Assembly: GCA_950068185.1 (NCBI GenBank)
Contig: CATMHL010000002.1
Span: 1 to 38,565 of the forward strand
Length of the DNA stretch: 38,565 nt
Reading direction: 5' to 3'
Source: an uncultured Pelagibacteraceae bacterium
GTDB taxonomy: Bacteria; Pseudomonadota; Alphaproteobacteria; Pelagibacterales; Pelagibacteraceae
In this document: positions 1-8,599 of the stretch, piece by piece
Position numbering within the stretch: position 1 is the first letter of the stretch
How the letters are laid out: each line of letters starts with the position of its first letter
Position numbers and translations under genes: made by a program
The notes under the pieces: model-generated
The model's input: only the letters and a program-made list of their open reading frames with translations
What the model was told of the DNA's origin: nothing
Databases searched by the model: none

Positions 1-200
1 TGTCATCAATATTTTCTTCTATGACTGTACTAGTAATAACTTTATTTAGAGAAAATGCCGTTAAAGCAATTGACCCAAATTTTGTTTTTGCAGTTGATAT
101 AAAATTAATATTATTTATTTTCTTCATTTTGATAGTATTTACACACAGAAAAAATATTTCTAATCTAAAAAACGGAACTGAGCAGAAAATAAAACTCTAG
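1..200 (+). CDS. plsY: Glycerol-3-phosphate acyltransferase PlsY, C-terminal part (5' end outside window)
   Basis: The open frame enters from the window edge (codons in phase from position 3) and stops with TAG at 198-200. The visible 65 residues include a hydrophobic segment (IKLILFIFFILIVFTH) followed by HRKNISNLKNGTEQKI. That ending matches the last membrane helix and the HRxNIxRLxxGTExKI tail of PlsY. PlsY is the integral inner-membrane enzyme that transfers acyl groups from acyl-phosphate to glycerol-3-phosphate, the first step of phospholipid synthesis. It lies 85 nt upstream of topA on the same strand. Alphaproteobacteria often have dprA between these two genes; here it is absent. The identification rests on the C-terminal tail only, but that tail is distinctive. 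Confidence 0.85.
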   Translation, partial: SSIFSSMTVLVITLFRENAVKAIDPNFVFAVDIKLILFIFFILIVFTHRKNISNLKNGTEQKIKL

Positions 201-237
201 GTTACAAGCCATTTTGTTAACTAATTTAATCTTCAAT

Positions 238-269
238 TTGACAAAACAAATTATATTTGGCAGTAAAGT
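238..269 (+). promoter_or_regulatory. Possible promoter for topA (perfect -35, weak -10)
   Basis: The plsY-topA gap contains a perfect TTGACA at 238-243. No good -10 lies at the usual 16-18 nt. The best match is TAAAGT at 264-269, with a 20-nt spacer. The assignment is tentative, and topA may instead be read through from plsY. Confidence 0.3.
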
Positions 270-285
270 TTCCTAAAGGCAACAA

Positions 286-2844
286 ATGAACCTAGTAATT
301 GTAGAAAGTCCAGCCAAAGCAAAAACAATCAACAAATATTTAGGTAAAGATTATAAGGTTTTAGCTAGCTATGGACATATTCGAGATCTGCCATCAAAAA
401 ATGGTTCTGTTGATCCAGAAAATAACTTTCATATGTTGTGGGAAATTGATTCATTTTCAAAAAAATACTTAAAAGAAATTACTGATACTGCTGCTGATTC
501 AAATAGAATCATTTTAGCTACTGACCCTGATCGTGAAGGTGAAGCTATAGCTTGGCATGTAAAAGAAGTTCTTGATCAAAAAAAACTGTTGAAAGACAAG
601 AAAATTGAAAGAGTTGTATTTTATGAAATTACAAAAAAAGCTGTTACTAAGGGTATAGAAAATCCAAGAGATATTGAGCCACAACTAGTAGATGCTTATA
701 TGGCTAGAAGAGCTTTAGACTATCTTGTTGGTTTTAACATATCTCCTATATTATGGACTAAACTACCAGGCTCAAAATCTGCTGGCAGGGTTCAGTCGGT
801 AGCCTTAAAACTAATTTCAGAAAGAGAACATGAGATTGAACAATTTGTCCCTAAAGAATACTGGACAATTAGTTTAAATTTTATAAGCAATGATCGTAAA
901 GAAATTCTATCCAAATTGATTTCTTACAATATCAATAAAATTGATAAATTTTCATTTCTTAACAAAGAATCTGTTGATGATGCAATAAATAAAATTAATT
1001 CAAAAGAATATTTTATTTCTGACATTACATCAAAACTATATAAAAAAAATCCTGCTGCGCCCTTTACTACTTCTACATTGCAACAGGTAGCTTCGGGGAA
1101 ATGTGGTTTTGGTGCTTCTAGAACCATGCAGATTGCACAAAGATTATATCAAGGTATTGATATCGAGGGAGAAACCGTCGGATTAATTACTTATATGAGA
1201 ACAGATGGAACACAAATTTCTAATGAATCTATATCATCTTTTAGAGATTACATATCGTCCAACTATGGCAAACAATATTTGCCAGAAACACAAAATAATT
1301 ATAGTGGTAAAAAAGCCAAAAACGCACAAGAAGCTCATGAAGCTATTAGACCCACAGAAATAACAAGATCTCCATCGGAAGTTAAAAAATATGTGAATTC
1401 AGATCAGTTTAAATTATATGAATTAATATGGAAGAGAGCACTTTCGTCTCAAATGCAAAACGCTGAATATGATAGAAATACAATAATTATATCATCAAAA
1501 GATGAAACCATTAAATTTAGAGCTTCAGGGTCTATTTTAAAATTTGATGGTTTTTTAAAATTATATGAAGGTGTAGATAAAAAAGATGATGCTAATAACA
1601 TTTTACCTGAAGTAAAAAATAAAGAAACTGTAAATATAGATAAAATTATAGACGAACAACATTTTACAGAACCCCCACCAAGATATTCTGAAGCTGGTTT
1701 GGTCAAAAAACTTGAAGAATTAGGTATTGGTCGACCTTCAACATATGCAAATATTATTTCAGTTCTATTGACTAGAAATTATGTTGATCTAATCCATAAA
1801 ACATTTCATCCTACCGACAGAGGTAAGTTGCTAGCTGCATTCTTAGAAAAACTATTCGCTAAGTATGTAGACTACAATTTCACGGCGGATCTTGAAGATC
1901 AGTTGGATGAAATTACTTCTGGGAAAGTTAAGTGGATTGGAGTTTTAGAAAAATTCTGGAAAGATTTTAATGAAAATGTTCAATCGGTGAAAAAAAAAAG
2001 AACAAGAGAAGTCCTCGATCTCTTAAATGATAGTTTGTGTGAATTAATCTTTGATACAACCAAAGATGGAAAAACTGATAGAAAATGCCCATCATGCAAA
2101 GGTGGTGAGTTAAGCTTAAAAAATAGTTTTAGAGGTGGAGCTTTTATTGGTTGTTCTAATTATCCTGAATGCAAATTTACAAGACCTTTATCAAAAGCTA
2201 AAGCCGCAGAGCAAAAGGCTTTAGCAAAACCTAAATCTATAGGCTTAAATGATAACGGAAAAGAAATAATGTTAAAAAGCGGAAGGTTTGGTCCATATTT
2301 GCAATATGAACCTGTAGAAGGTGTGAGTGATACAATTAAGAAAAAAAAACCAAAGAAGAAAACCGAAGAGAAAAATGTAAGAAATGTTTCAATACCAAAA
2401 GGAATTTCAATCGACTCTATAAATTTAGAAAGAGCTAATTTTTTATGTTCTTTGCCAAAAGTTCTTGGTCAACACCCAGATTCAGGAAAAGATATTACTT
2501 TAAACTCTGGAAGGTATGGTCCATATTTAAAATGCGAAAACAAATCAGCAAGATTAGAAACATCGGAAGATATTTTTACAATTGGATTAAACAGAGCAGT
2601 GACATTGTTAGCTGAAGCAAAACCCGGTCGAATATCTTCCTCTGAAATAAAACATTTAGGTGAACACCCAGAAGATAAAAAACCAGTAAGAGTTATGAAG
2701 GGAAAATATGGACCTTATATTAAATACAAATCAATAAATGCCACTATTCCTGAGGAAAAAGACCCGAATGAGATAACTATGGAAGATGCTATAATTTTAA
2801 TTGATAAAAGAAAAGAATATGATAAAAAAAAGAAAAAAAAATAA
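286..2844 (+). CDS. topA: DNA topoisomerase I (type IA, omega protein)
   Basis: This 852-residue protein relaxes negative supercoils by single-strand cleavage and passage. An N-terminal Toprim domain carries the acidic metal-binding residues: E7 in VIVESPAKAK, and D80/D82/E84 in the DPDREGEAIAWH motif. The catalytic tyrosine is Y303 in GLITYMRTDGTQ. A four-cysteine zinc ribbon (CPSCKGG...GCSNYPEC) lies at about residues 600-630. After it come repeated C-terminal modules with the pattern SGRxGPYLxxE/K (three copies: SGRFGPYLQY, SGRYGPYLKC, KGKYGPYIKY). The protein ends in a lysine tail. The ATG has a good ribosome-binding site (AAAGG, 6 nt upstream). Length and domain order are typical of alphaproteobacterial TopA. 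It probably shares a transcript with plsY upstream and the two small genes downstream. Confidence 0.98.
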   Translation: MNLVIVESPAKAKTINKYLGKDYKVLASYGHIRDLPSKNGSVDPENNFHMLWEIDSFSKKYLKEITDTAADSNRIILATDPDREGEAIAWHVKEVLDQKKLLKDKKIERVVFYEITKKAVTKGIENPRDIEPQLVDAYMARRALDYLVGFNISPILWTKLPGSKSAGRVQSVALKLISEREHEIEQFVPKEYWTISLNFISNDRKEILSKLISYNINKIDKFSFLNKESVDDAINKINSKEYFISDITSKLYKKNPAAPFTTSTLQQVASGKCGFGASRTMQIAQRLYQGIDIEGETVGLITYMRTDGTQISNESISSFRDYISSNYGKQYLPETQNNYSGKKAKNAQEAHEAIRPTEITRSPSEVKKYVNSDQFKLYELIWKRALSSQMQNAEYDRNTIIISSKDETIKFRASGSILKFDGFLKLYEGVDKKDDANNILPEVKNKETVNIDKIIDEQHFTEPPPRYSEAGLVKKLEELGIGRPSTYANIISVLLTRNYVDLIHKTFHPTDRGKLLAAFLEKLFAKYVDYNFTADLEDQLDEITSGKVKWIGVLEKFWKDFNENVQSVKKKRTREVLDLLNDSLCELIFDTTKDGKTDRKCPSCKGGELSLKNSFRGGAFIGCSNYPECKFTRPLSKAKAAEQKALAKPKSIGLNDNGKEIMLKSGRFGPYLQYEPVEGVSDTIKKKKPKKKTEEKNVRNVSIPKGISIDSINLERANFLCSLPKVLGQHPDSGKDITLNSGRYGPYLKCENKSARLETSEDIFTIGLNRAVTLLAEAKPGRISSSEIKHLGEHPEDKKPVRVMKGKYGPYIKYKSINATIPEEKDPNEITMEDAIILIDKRKEYDKKKKKK

Positions 2845-2862
2845 AAGAAAGGATAATAAATA

Positions 2863-3102
2863 ATGAAAACTATAAAAATAATAATACTGTTAGCTACTAT
2901 ATCGTTATTTACATCTGTTCCCTATCATGCAGCAGAGGCAAGAGATTGTTCCGATCCAAAAAAATTCCATGAAAAAATGATGTGTATGGTCACTGGTGAT
3001 TCTGTTTCATCAGACACTTCTGATAAACCTAAAAAAAAAGGCAATGGTTTTTGGCAGAAAATTAAAAATTTTGGTGGAAAGAACATAGGCGAAGCAGGTT
3101 AA
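2863..3102 (+). CDS. Small secreted protein of unknown function
   Basis: This 79-residue protein has a clear Sec signal peptide: a basic start (MKTIKI), a hydrophobic core (IILLATISLFTSV) and a likely signal peptidase site after HAAEA. The predicted mature part is about 53 residues. It has two cysteines (RDC and MMC, 12 residues apart) that could form a disulfide in the periplasm. A serine/threonine/lysine-rich linker follows, then a basic, glycine-rich end (FWQKIKNFGGKNIGEAG). A strong ribosome-binding site (AAAGGA) precedes the ATG. It starts 18 nt after topA and ends 14 nt before the RidA-family gene, so it is probably co-transcribed with both. I do not recognise a named family. The signal peptide makes a real gene likely. 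Confidence 0.75.
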   Translation: MKTIKIIILLATISLFTSVPYHAAEARDCSDPKKFHEKMMCMVTGDSVSSDTSDKPKKKGNGFWQKIKNFGGKNIGEAG

Positions 3103-3116
3103 GCTAAGAAAAAAGA

Positions 3117-3575
3117 GTGATATCGGATAACCTTAAGAAACTAAATATAGATTTACCAAAGGCTCCAGAGCCGGTTGGAGCCTATGTTGCTTACAAAATA
3201 ATTAGTAATCTGCTTTATATATCTGGTCAACTTCCCATAGAGTCTGATGGTAAAATTATAAAAGGTAAGATTGGTAAAAACTTAACTCTTGAAGATGGGC
3301 AAAAAGCTTCAAAATTATGTGTGATAAATATTTTATCACAGGCTAAAAAAGCTATGGGTGGAGATTTAAACAAAATCAAAAATTGTATAAAAATTACAGG
3401 ATTTGTTAATTCTACGGACGATTTTACAGATCAGCCTAAAGTAATAAATCCAGCGTCGGAAACTTTGTCAGCTGTTTTTGGAAATAAGGGAAAGCACGCA
3501 AGAGCTGCGATAAGCACCAATTCACTTCCTTTAGGAGCTGCAGTAGAAATAGATGCTATATTTGAAGTAGATTAA
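3117..3575 (+). CDS. RidA-family (YjgF/YER057c/UK114) protein
   Basis: This 152-residue protein belongs to the RidA superfamily, whose best-known members hydrolyse reactive enamine/imine intermediates made by PLP enzymes. Landmarks are PEPVGAYVAY near the start, LLYISGQLP, and the C-terminal HARAAISTNSLPLGAAVEID. The last holds the conserved arginine (R129) that binds the substrate carboxylate in active RidA proteins. At about 150 residues it resembles the longer cytosolic subgroup more than the about 128-residue RidA core. The start is GTG at 3117. No ATG lies nearby in frame, and only a weak purine-rich site precedes it. Its TAA stop (3573-3575) overlaps the stop of the convergent ugd gene by 4 nt. 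The exact substrate is not predictable. Confidence 0.9.
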   Translation: MISDNLKKLNIDLPKAPEPVGAYVAYKIISNLLYISGQLPIESDGKIIKGKIGKNLTLEDGQKASKLCVINILSQAKKAMGGDLNKIKNCIKITGFVNSTDDFTDQPKVINPASETLSAVFGNKGKHARAAISTNSLPLGAAVEIDAIFEVD

Positions 3576-4876
3576 TTTTGTCTGCCAATTGAGTGGTATG
3601 AAAACCCTTGTTTTTTCATATCTCGTGGTGAGTAAAGATTTCTCATATCATAAATTTTAAATTTTCTTTTTCTATATAATTTTTTAAAATCTAGAGATTT
3701 GAATTCGTCCCACTCTGTATGAATTATTACCAAATCAACTTTCTCGCAGGCTTCATTTATATCGTTACAAAAAAAAACGTTTTTAAGTCTAGAAAATTCT
3801 TTTTTTTCTCCCGAGGGATCATAATAATTAATTTTTGCTCCTCTTTCATGTAAGTAAGGTATCATCAATAAACTTGACGATTGTCTCATATCGTCAGTAT
3901 TTGGTTTGAATGTTACACCTAAAAATGTAACTTTTTTATTTTTTATTTTATTTGATAGTATTTTTTTTACTCTTTCAGTTAAAAATATTCTGCGTTTTTC
4001 ATTAGATTTAATAACTGATTTAATTATAGATAAATCTGTTTTAAATAAAGTTCCAGTAAAAGTTAAGGCCTTGGTATCTTTTGGAAAACACGAACCACCG
4101 TAAGCTGGACCGACTCTTAAAAAACGACTACCAATTCTTTTATCTAAACCTATTCCTATAGACACATCCTCAACATTTACTCCAGTTTTTTCGCACAAAT
4201 TTGATATCTCATTCATAAAAGATATTTTTGTAGCTAAAAAAGCATTTGAGGCATATTTAATAAGTTCGGCCCCTCTTCTGTTAGTAGAAAAAAATATAGC
4301 TCCTTTTTTGATTAATGGATCATACAGTGATTTTAATTTTTTTGTGGCTATTTTGCTATTTGCTCCAATTACTATTCTGTCAGGAAATCTAAAATCTCTT
4401 ATTGCTTCACCTTCACGCAAAAATTCGGGATTTGAAACAACCTCAAATAATTTTTTTCTTCTCTTTTTTAAAATAATCTTTTCAATTTTATCTCCAGTGG
4501 TAACCGGAACTGTGGATTTTGTGACTATTATTTTAAATTTATTTATATAAAGGCTTAATTCAGCAACAACATTATAAACATATCGAAGATCAGCAGACCC
4601 TTTTTTATTTGATGTTGGTGTACCTACACAAATAAATATAATATCAGAATTTTTAACTGCAAGATTTAAATTAGTGGTAAATTTTAATCTTCCCGAGGAA
4701 TAATTTTTATTAATCAAATCTTTCAATCCTGGTTCAAAAATTGGAATTTGGTTATTATTTAACATATCAATCTTTTGCTTATCTTTGTCTACACACCAAA
4801 CAAAGTTACCAAGATCAGCAAAACAGGATCCGCTAACAAGACCGACATATCCAGCACCAATCATGCAAATTTTCAT
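3572..4876 (-). CDS. ugd: UDP-glucose 6-dehydrogenase
   Basis: This 434-residue enzyme oxidises UDP-glucose twice with NAD to UDP-glucuronate, a precursor for acidic surface polysaccharides or lipids. It starts with the Rossmann nucleotide-binding motif GAGYVGLVSG (residues 7-16). FICVGTPT and VSNPEFLREGEAI motifs follow, and the catalytic cysteine is C263 in AYGGSCFPKDT. A C-terminal UDP-binding domain contains LGVTFKPNTDDMRQS. The length is normal for the family. It starts 2 nt after the galU stop, so GalU supplies the substrate for Ugd from the same transcript. Its stop overlaps the convergent RidA-family gene through a shared TTAA. Confidence 0.97.
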   Translation of the reverse strand: MKICMIGAGYVGLVSGSCFADLGNFVWCVDKDKQKIDMLNNNQIPIFEPGLKDLINKNYSSGRLKFTTNLNLAVKNSDIIFICVGTPTSNKKGSADLRYVYNVVAELSLYINKFKIIVTKSTVPVTTGDKIEKIILKKRRKKLFEVVSNPEFLREGEAIRDFRFPDRIVIGANSKIATKKLKSLYDPLIKKGAIFFSTNRRGAELIKYASNAFLATKISFMNEISNLCEKTGVNVEDVSIGIGLDKRIGSRFLRVGPAYGGSCFPKDTKALTFTGTLFKTDLSIIKSVIKSNEKRRIFLTERVKKILSNKIKNKKVTFLGVTFKPNTDDMRQSSSLLMIPYLHERGAKINYYDPSGEKKEFSRLKNVFFCNDINEACEKVDLVIIHTEWDEFKSLDFKKLYRKRKFKIYDMRNLYSPRDMKKQGFSYHSIGRQN

Positions 4877-4878
4877 AA

Positions 4879-5694
4879 TTATAATTTAGATATTTCTATT
4901 GAAGAGTTGATATAACCTTTCATGGTGCCACAGTCCAAATATTTTCCGGCAAAAATATGTCCAATAAATTTATTTTTTTTATGTAATAGAAATCGAATGG
5001 CATCGGTAATATGAATTTCACCATTTTGTCCTGGTCTTTGTTTTTTAAGGACTTTAAATATTATTTTAGGTAATACATAGCGTCCGATAACAGCATAATT
5101 AGATGGTGCAGATTTTATGCTTGGTTTTTCAATTACATCTTTGATAATAAAATCCTTTTTATTAATTTTTTTGATATCAAATATTCCCCATCTTGAAACA
5201 TCTTTTTTATTAACCTTTTTTGACGCTATAATAGGTGATTTGTATCTATTATGAAGTTTTACTAATGAAGCTGAACAGTTACTATTAATTATTAAGTCAT
5301 CAGGCATCAACATTAAAAAATATTTTGATTTGATGAGATTTTTACATTTTAAAACAGCGTCACCAGTACCTCGTGGAGAGTTTTGGTAAACAAATTTTAT
5401 CATCTTTTTATATTTTTTAATTTTAGAATATTCAAATTTTAATTTTTTATCATTTTTATTTTTTTTTATTAAATTTTTATAAAAGACATCATTGTAAAAG
5501 TATTTTTTAATAATATTTTTTCTCTTTGATATAATTAAAATAATTTCTTTTATTCCTGATTTAATACATTCATCTAGTATATACTCAATGGCAGGTTTCC
5601 CATTGATGGGCAAAAGTTCTTTTGGGAAAACACTTGTTAATGGCAACAATCTTGTTCCTTGACCAGCTAAAGGAATAATAGCCTGTTTAATCAT
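4879..5694 (-). CDS. galU: UTP-glucose-1-phosphate uridylyltransferase
   Basis: This 271-residue cytosolic nucleotidyltransferase makes UDP-glucose from UTP and glucose-1-phosphate. The N-terminal nucleotide-binding loop is IPLAGQGTRLLPLT, followed by PKELLPINGKPAIEYI. Further motifs are SPRGTGDAVL, LMPDDLI for the metal-binding acidic residues, and GRYVLP. The C-terminal part, GQNGEIHITDAI, is typical of GalU rather than glucose-1-phosphate thymidylyltransferases. It is slightly short (usual length about 290) because of a compact middle region. It is the first gene of a galU-ugd pair. It diverges from panC with only 35 bp between the start codons, so its promoter must extend into or lie within neighbouring coding sequence. 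Confidence 0.96.
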   Translation of the reverse strand: MIKQAIIPLAGQGTRLLPLTSVFPKELLPINGKPAIEYILDECIKSGIKEIILIISKRKNIIKKYFYNDVFYKNLIKKNKNDKKLKFEYSKIKKYKKMIKFVYQNSPRGTGDAVLKCKNLIKSKYFLMLMPDDLIINSNCSASLVKLHNRYKSPIIASKKVNKKDVSRWGIFDIKKINKKDFIIKDVIEKPSIKSAPSNYAVIGRYVLPKIIFKVLKKQRPGQNGEIHITDAIRFLLHKKNKFIGHIFAGKYLDCGTMKGYINSSIEISKL

Positions 5695-5729
5695 TGCTTT
5701 CTTTTACATATAATATTTAAAATTTACAA

Positions 5730-6539
5730 ATGAAAATATTCTTAAACAAAAACAATCTTATAAAATTTATAAAGAATGAAAAAAATTTAGGTTTTGTTCC
5801 AACCATGGGTTCTATCCATTTGGGTCATATTTCTTTATTTAAGAGGTCAATTTCTCAATGTAATAGGACTATTGTATCTATATTTATCAATAAACCACAG
5901 TTTAATAGAAAAATCGATTATCAAAAATATCCTAGAACATTAAAAAAGGACATCTCGATATTAAAAAGATTAAAAGTAGATTATCTTTATATTCCAACCA
6001 ATGATCAAATTTATCCTACAGGTTCAAATAAAAAAATTAAGATAAGTTCTTTTGGAAAAAAATTATGTGGTAAATTTAGACCAGGTCATTTTGAAGCTGT
6101 TGTTGATGTAATTGAAAGATTTATAAAAATAATTAACCCCAAAAAAATTTATTTAGGTGAAAAGGACATGCAACAACTAAAAATAATGGAACATTTTATA
6201 AGTAAAAATTATAATAAAATTAAAATTATTGGATGCAAAACTATTAGAGAAAGAAATGGAATAGCTTGTTCATCAAGAAATTTTTTGCTTTCTGTTTATG
6301 AAAAAAAAATTGCTTCAAAAATTTATAAAATTTTGGTTAATAAAAAAAAACACTTGATAAAAAAAGAAATATCTTTGGATACTATTAAGAATAAAATTCT
6401 TAAATTAGGTGTTCGCAAAATAGATTACATTAAATTGTTAGATGTGAACAATCTTATAAGACCATATAAAAAAAATATAAAATATAGAATCTTTGTGGCT
6501 TACTTTCTTCGAAAAACTAGATTAATTGATAATATTTAA
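5730..6539 (+). CDS. panC: Pantothenate synthetase (pantoate-beta-alanine ligase)
   Basis: This 269-residue enzyme joins pantoate and beta-alanine with ATP in the last step of pantothenate (vitamin B5) synthesis. It shows the N-terminal ATP-binding HxGH signature in GFVPTMGSIHLGH (residues 21-33), then SIFINKPQF, which is FVNPTQF in most homologues. It also has KLCGKFRPGHFEAVVDV, YLGEKDMQQL and CSSRNFLLS, which corresponds to the KMSKS-like loop. The protein is unusually lysine- and isoleucine-rich but keeps the active-site motifs. It is a single gene facing mgtE and overlaps that gene's stop by 4 nt (TTAA). Neither panB nor panD is visible here. Confidence 0.96.
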   Translation: MKIFLNKNNLIKFIKNEKNLGFVPTMGSIHLGHISLFKRSISQCNRTIVSIFINKPQFNRKIDYQKYPRTLKKDISILKRLKVDYLYIPTNDQIYPTGSNKKIKISSFGKKLCGKFRPGHFEAVVDVIERFIKIINPKKIYLGEKDMQQLKIMEHFISKNYNKIKIIGCKTIRERNGIACSSRNFLLSVYEKKIASKIYKILVNKKKHLIKKEISLDTIKNKILKLGVRKIDYIKLLDVNNLIRPYKKNIKYRIFVAYFLRKTRLIDNI

Positions 6540-7915
6540 CCATAAAAAAAATAAGCACCCATACCTAAAAAAGATAAGAAACCAATAACATCTGTTATGG
6601 TGGTAACAAATACACTCGAAGCAATTGCTGGATCTATATTAAATTTTTTAAGAGAAACAGGTACTAATATTCCAAACAAACCAGCAGCAATCATATTCAG
6701 TATCATGGACGCAGCAATCAAAATTGATAAATTAATTTCTTTAAACCATAACTGAACTACTATTCCTGTTATAATGGCGAAAATTATTCCATTTAAAATT
6801 CCAATAACAAATTCTTTTGTTACAACCTTTCCAAAGTTGCTTGAGGACAATTCTCTAGTAGCTAAAGCTCTAATAGTTACGGCTAATGTTTGCATCCCAG
6901 CATTTCCTCCCATAGAAGCAACTATTGGCATTAAAAACGCCAAGGCTACCATTTGCTCAATCGTGGCACCAAACTTGCTAATAACCCACGTTGCTAATAA
7001 AGCTGTAATTAAATTCAATAGTAGCCAATTAAACCGTCTCTTTGTTTTTTGAAATATACTATCGGTAATTTCTTCATCTCCTACTCCGGCTAGTCTTAAA
7101 ACATCTTCTTCAGCTTCTTCTTTTAATACAGTAAAAACATCATCACCAGTAATCATTCCAACTAATTTATTATCTTTGTCAACTACGCCAGCCGAAACTA
7201 AATTATAATTTTCAAAAATATGTCCAACTTCCTCTTTGTCCATGTTAACAGGAATTAACACTTGTGTTTCATTCATTATTGAATTCATTTTTGATTCACG
7301 TGATGCTCTCAAAACTTTTGATGAAGGAACTGTGCCAATAGGTTTAAAATTACTATCCACAATAAAGATTTCTAAAAATTCTTCTGGCAACTCTTTGTTT
7401 TCTCTAAGATAATCTATTGTTTGTCCTACAGACCAATTGCTTGGAATTGCGGTAAATTCTCTTTGCATTATTCTGGCTGCAGAATCTTCTGGTGAGCTCA
7501 GGCCTTCACGGAGTAAAAACCTATTTTTGGGAGGAAGTTTATCTAATACTGTATTTTTCTTTTTTTCATCTAAATTTTCTAAAATTTTTAATGCATTATC
7601 AGACTCTAAGCGTTTTAATATATTTGCAATAGATTCTATTGATAAAATTATAAATATTTCAGTCTGTATAGATTCATTTAATTCTATAAAAATCTCCGGA
7701 TCAAGATTAAAACCTTCTAATTCAATAAGTTTTGATCTATTTTCTGGAACTAAATTTTCAATTATGTCAGCAGAATCTGAAGGGTGAAGTTCTTTTAAAG
7801 TTCTATTTAAAAAATTCGTATCATTATCTTTAATTTTTTTACTAAAAAGATTAATGAATTCCTTATTAAACTCAAAATTTACTTTTTTATCTGTTATTTC
7901 TTTTGTTAAACTCAT
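6536..7915 (-). CDS. mgtE: Magnesium transporter MgtE
   Basis: This 459-residue inner-membrane Mg2+ channel/transporter has the standard MgtE order. A cytoplasmic MgtE-N helical domain (about residues 20-140) includes ELHPSDSADIIENL. A pair of CBS domains spans about 150-275 and acts as the Mg2+ sensor in the family. A C-terminal block of membrane helices (about 300-459) carries the pore signature PIVASMGGNAGMQTL. It ends with FLSFLGMGAYFFYG. No ribosome-binding site is obvious before the ATG. It diverges from lipB across 66 bp and converges on panC with a 4-nt stop-codon overlap. Confidence 0.97.
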   Translation of the reverse strand: MSLTKEITDKKVNFEFNKEFINLFSKKIKDNDTNFLNRTLKELHPSDSADIIENLVPENRSKLIELEGFNLDPEIFIELNESIQTEIFIILSIESIANILKRLESDNALKILENLDEKKKNTVLDKLPPKNRFLLREGLSSPEDSAARIMQREFTAIPSNWSVGQTIDYLRENKELPEEFLEIFIVDSNFKPIGTVPSSKVLRASRESKMNSIMNETQVLIPVNMDKEEVGHIFENYNLVSAGVVDKDNKLVGMITGDDVFTVLKEEAEEDVLRLAGVGDEEITDSIFQKTKRRFNWLLLNLITALLATWVISKFGATIEQMVALAFLMPIVASMGGNAGMQTLAVTIRALATRELSSSNFGKVVTKEFVIGILNGIIFAIITGIVVQLWFKEINLSILIAASMILNMIAAGLFGILVPVSLKKFNIDPAIASSVFVTTITDVIGFLSFLGMGAYFFYG

Positions 7916-7981
7916 AAAAGTACATTATTTATTGAATTTTGAGACTGTTTAGTCGATTTTTTTTAAAACTACAAATTTAAA

Positions 7982-8599
7982 ATGAATATTGAAGTCAAAA
8001 TTAACGTAAAACCAATTGATTACATTAAATCTATGAATATCCTTGAACAACGAGTCCATGATGTTTCTTTGGGCAAAAAAGATGAATTTTTATGGATACT
8101 GGAACACAACCATGTGTATACAGCAGGTACTAGTTCAAAAAATACAGATTTATTGGATAAAAATCTTAGAGTAATTAAAACAGATAGAGGCGGAAAACTC
8201 ACCTATCATGGGCCAGGTCAAAAGGTTGTTTATTTTGTTCTAGATTTAAATAAAAGAGAAAAAGATATAAGAAAATTAGTCAATAAAATTGAAAATTGCA
8301 TTATAGATGTTCTTCGTGAATATAAAGTAACATCATATCCAGATAAAAAAAACATAGGGATATGGGTAGGCGACAAAAATAATTCAATGAAAATTGCCGC
8401 TATAGGTATTAGGGTAAAAAAATGGATTGCATATCATGGGTTTGCTTTGAACATATGCAACGATTTATCTAAATATAATGGGATAGTACCCTGTGGTATT
8501 AAAGATAAAGGCATTACAAACTTTAAAAAACTAGGAATCAATAAATACAATAATATTGATAAAATTATTGCTAAAAAATTTTTAAATATTTTTCTTTAA
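7982..8599 (+). CDS. lipB: Octanoyltransferase (lipoyl(octanoyl) transferase)
   Basis: This 205-residue enzyme moves octanoate from acyl-carrier protein to the lipoyl domains of dehydrogenase complexes, the first step of de novo lipoylation. It has the RGGKLTYHGPGQ signature (residues 69-80), the catalytic lysine K137 in KIAAIGIRV, and the catalytic cysteine C171 in GIVPCGI. WIAYHGFALNI also matches the family. The ATG is the only sensible start. The last 29 nt overlap the 3' end of the convergent pseudouridine synthase gene. LipA is not in the window. Confidence 0.96.
   Translation: MNIEVKINVKPIDYIKSMNILEQRVHDVSLGKKDEFLWILEHNHVYTAGTSSKNTDLLDKNLRVIKTDRGGKLTYHGPGQKVVYFVLDLNKREKDIRKLVNKIENCIIDVLREYKVTSYPDKKNIGIWVGDKNNSMKIAAIGIRVKKWIAYHGFALNICNDLSKYNGIVPCGIKDKGITNFKKLGINKYNNIDKIIAKKFLNIFL

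Noticed and set aside
7916-7981. Promoter-like pairs in the mgtE-lipB divergent gap
   Set aside because: Only weak -35/-10 matches in very AT-rich sequence; none clearly better than background.
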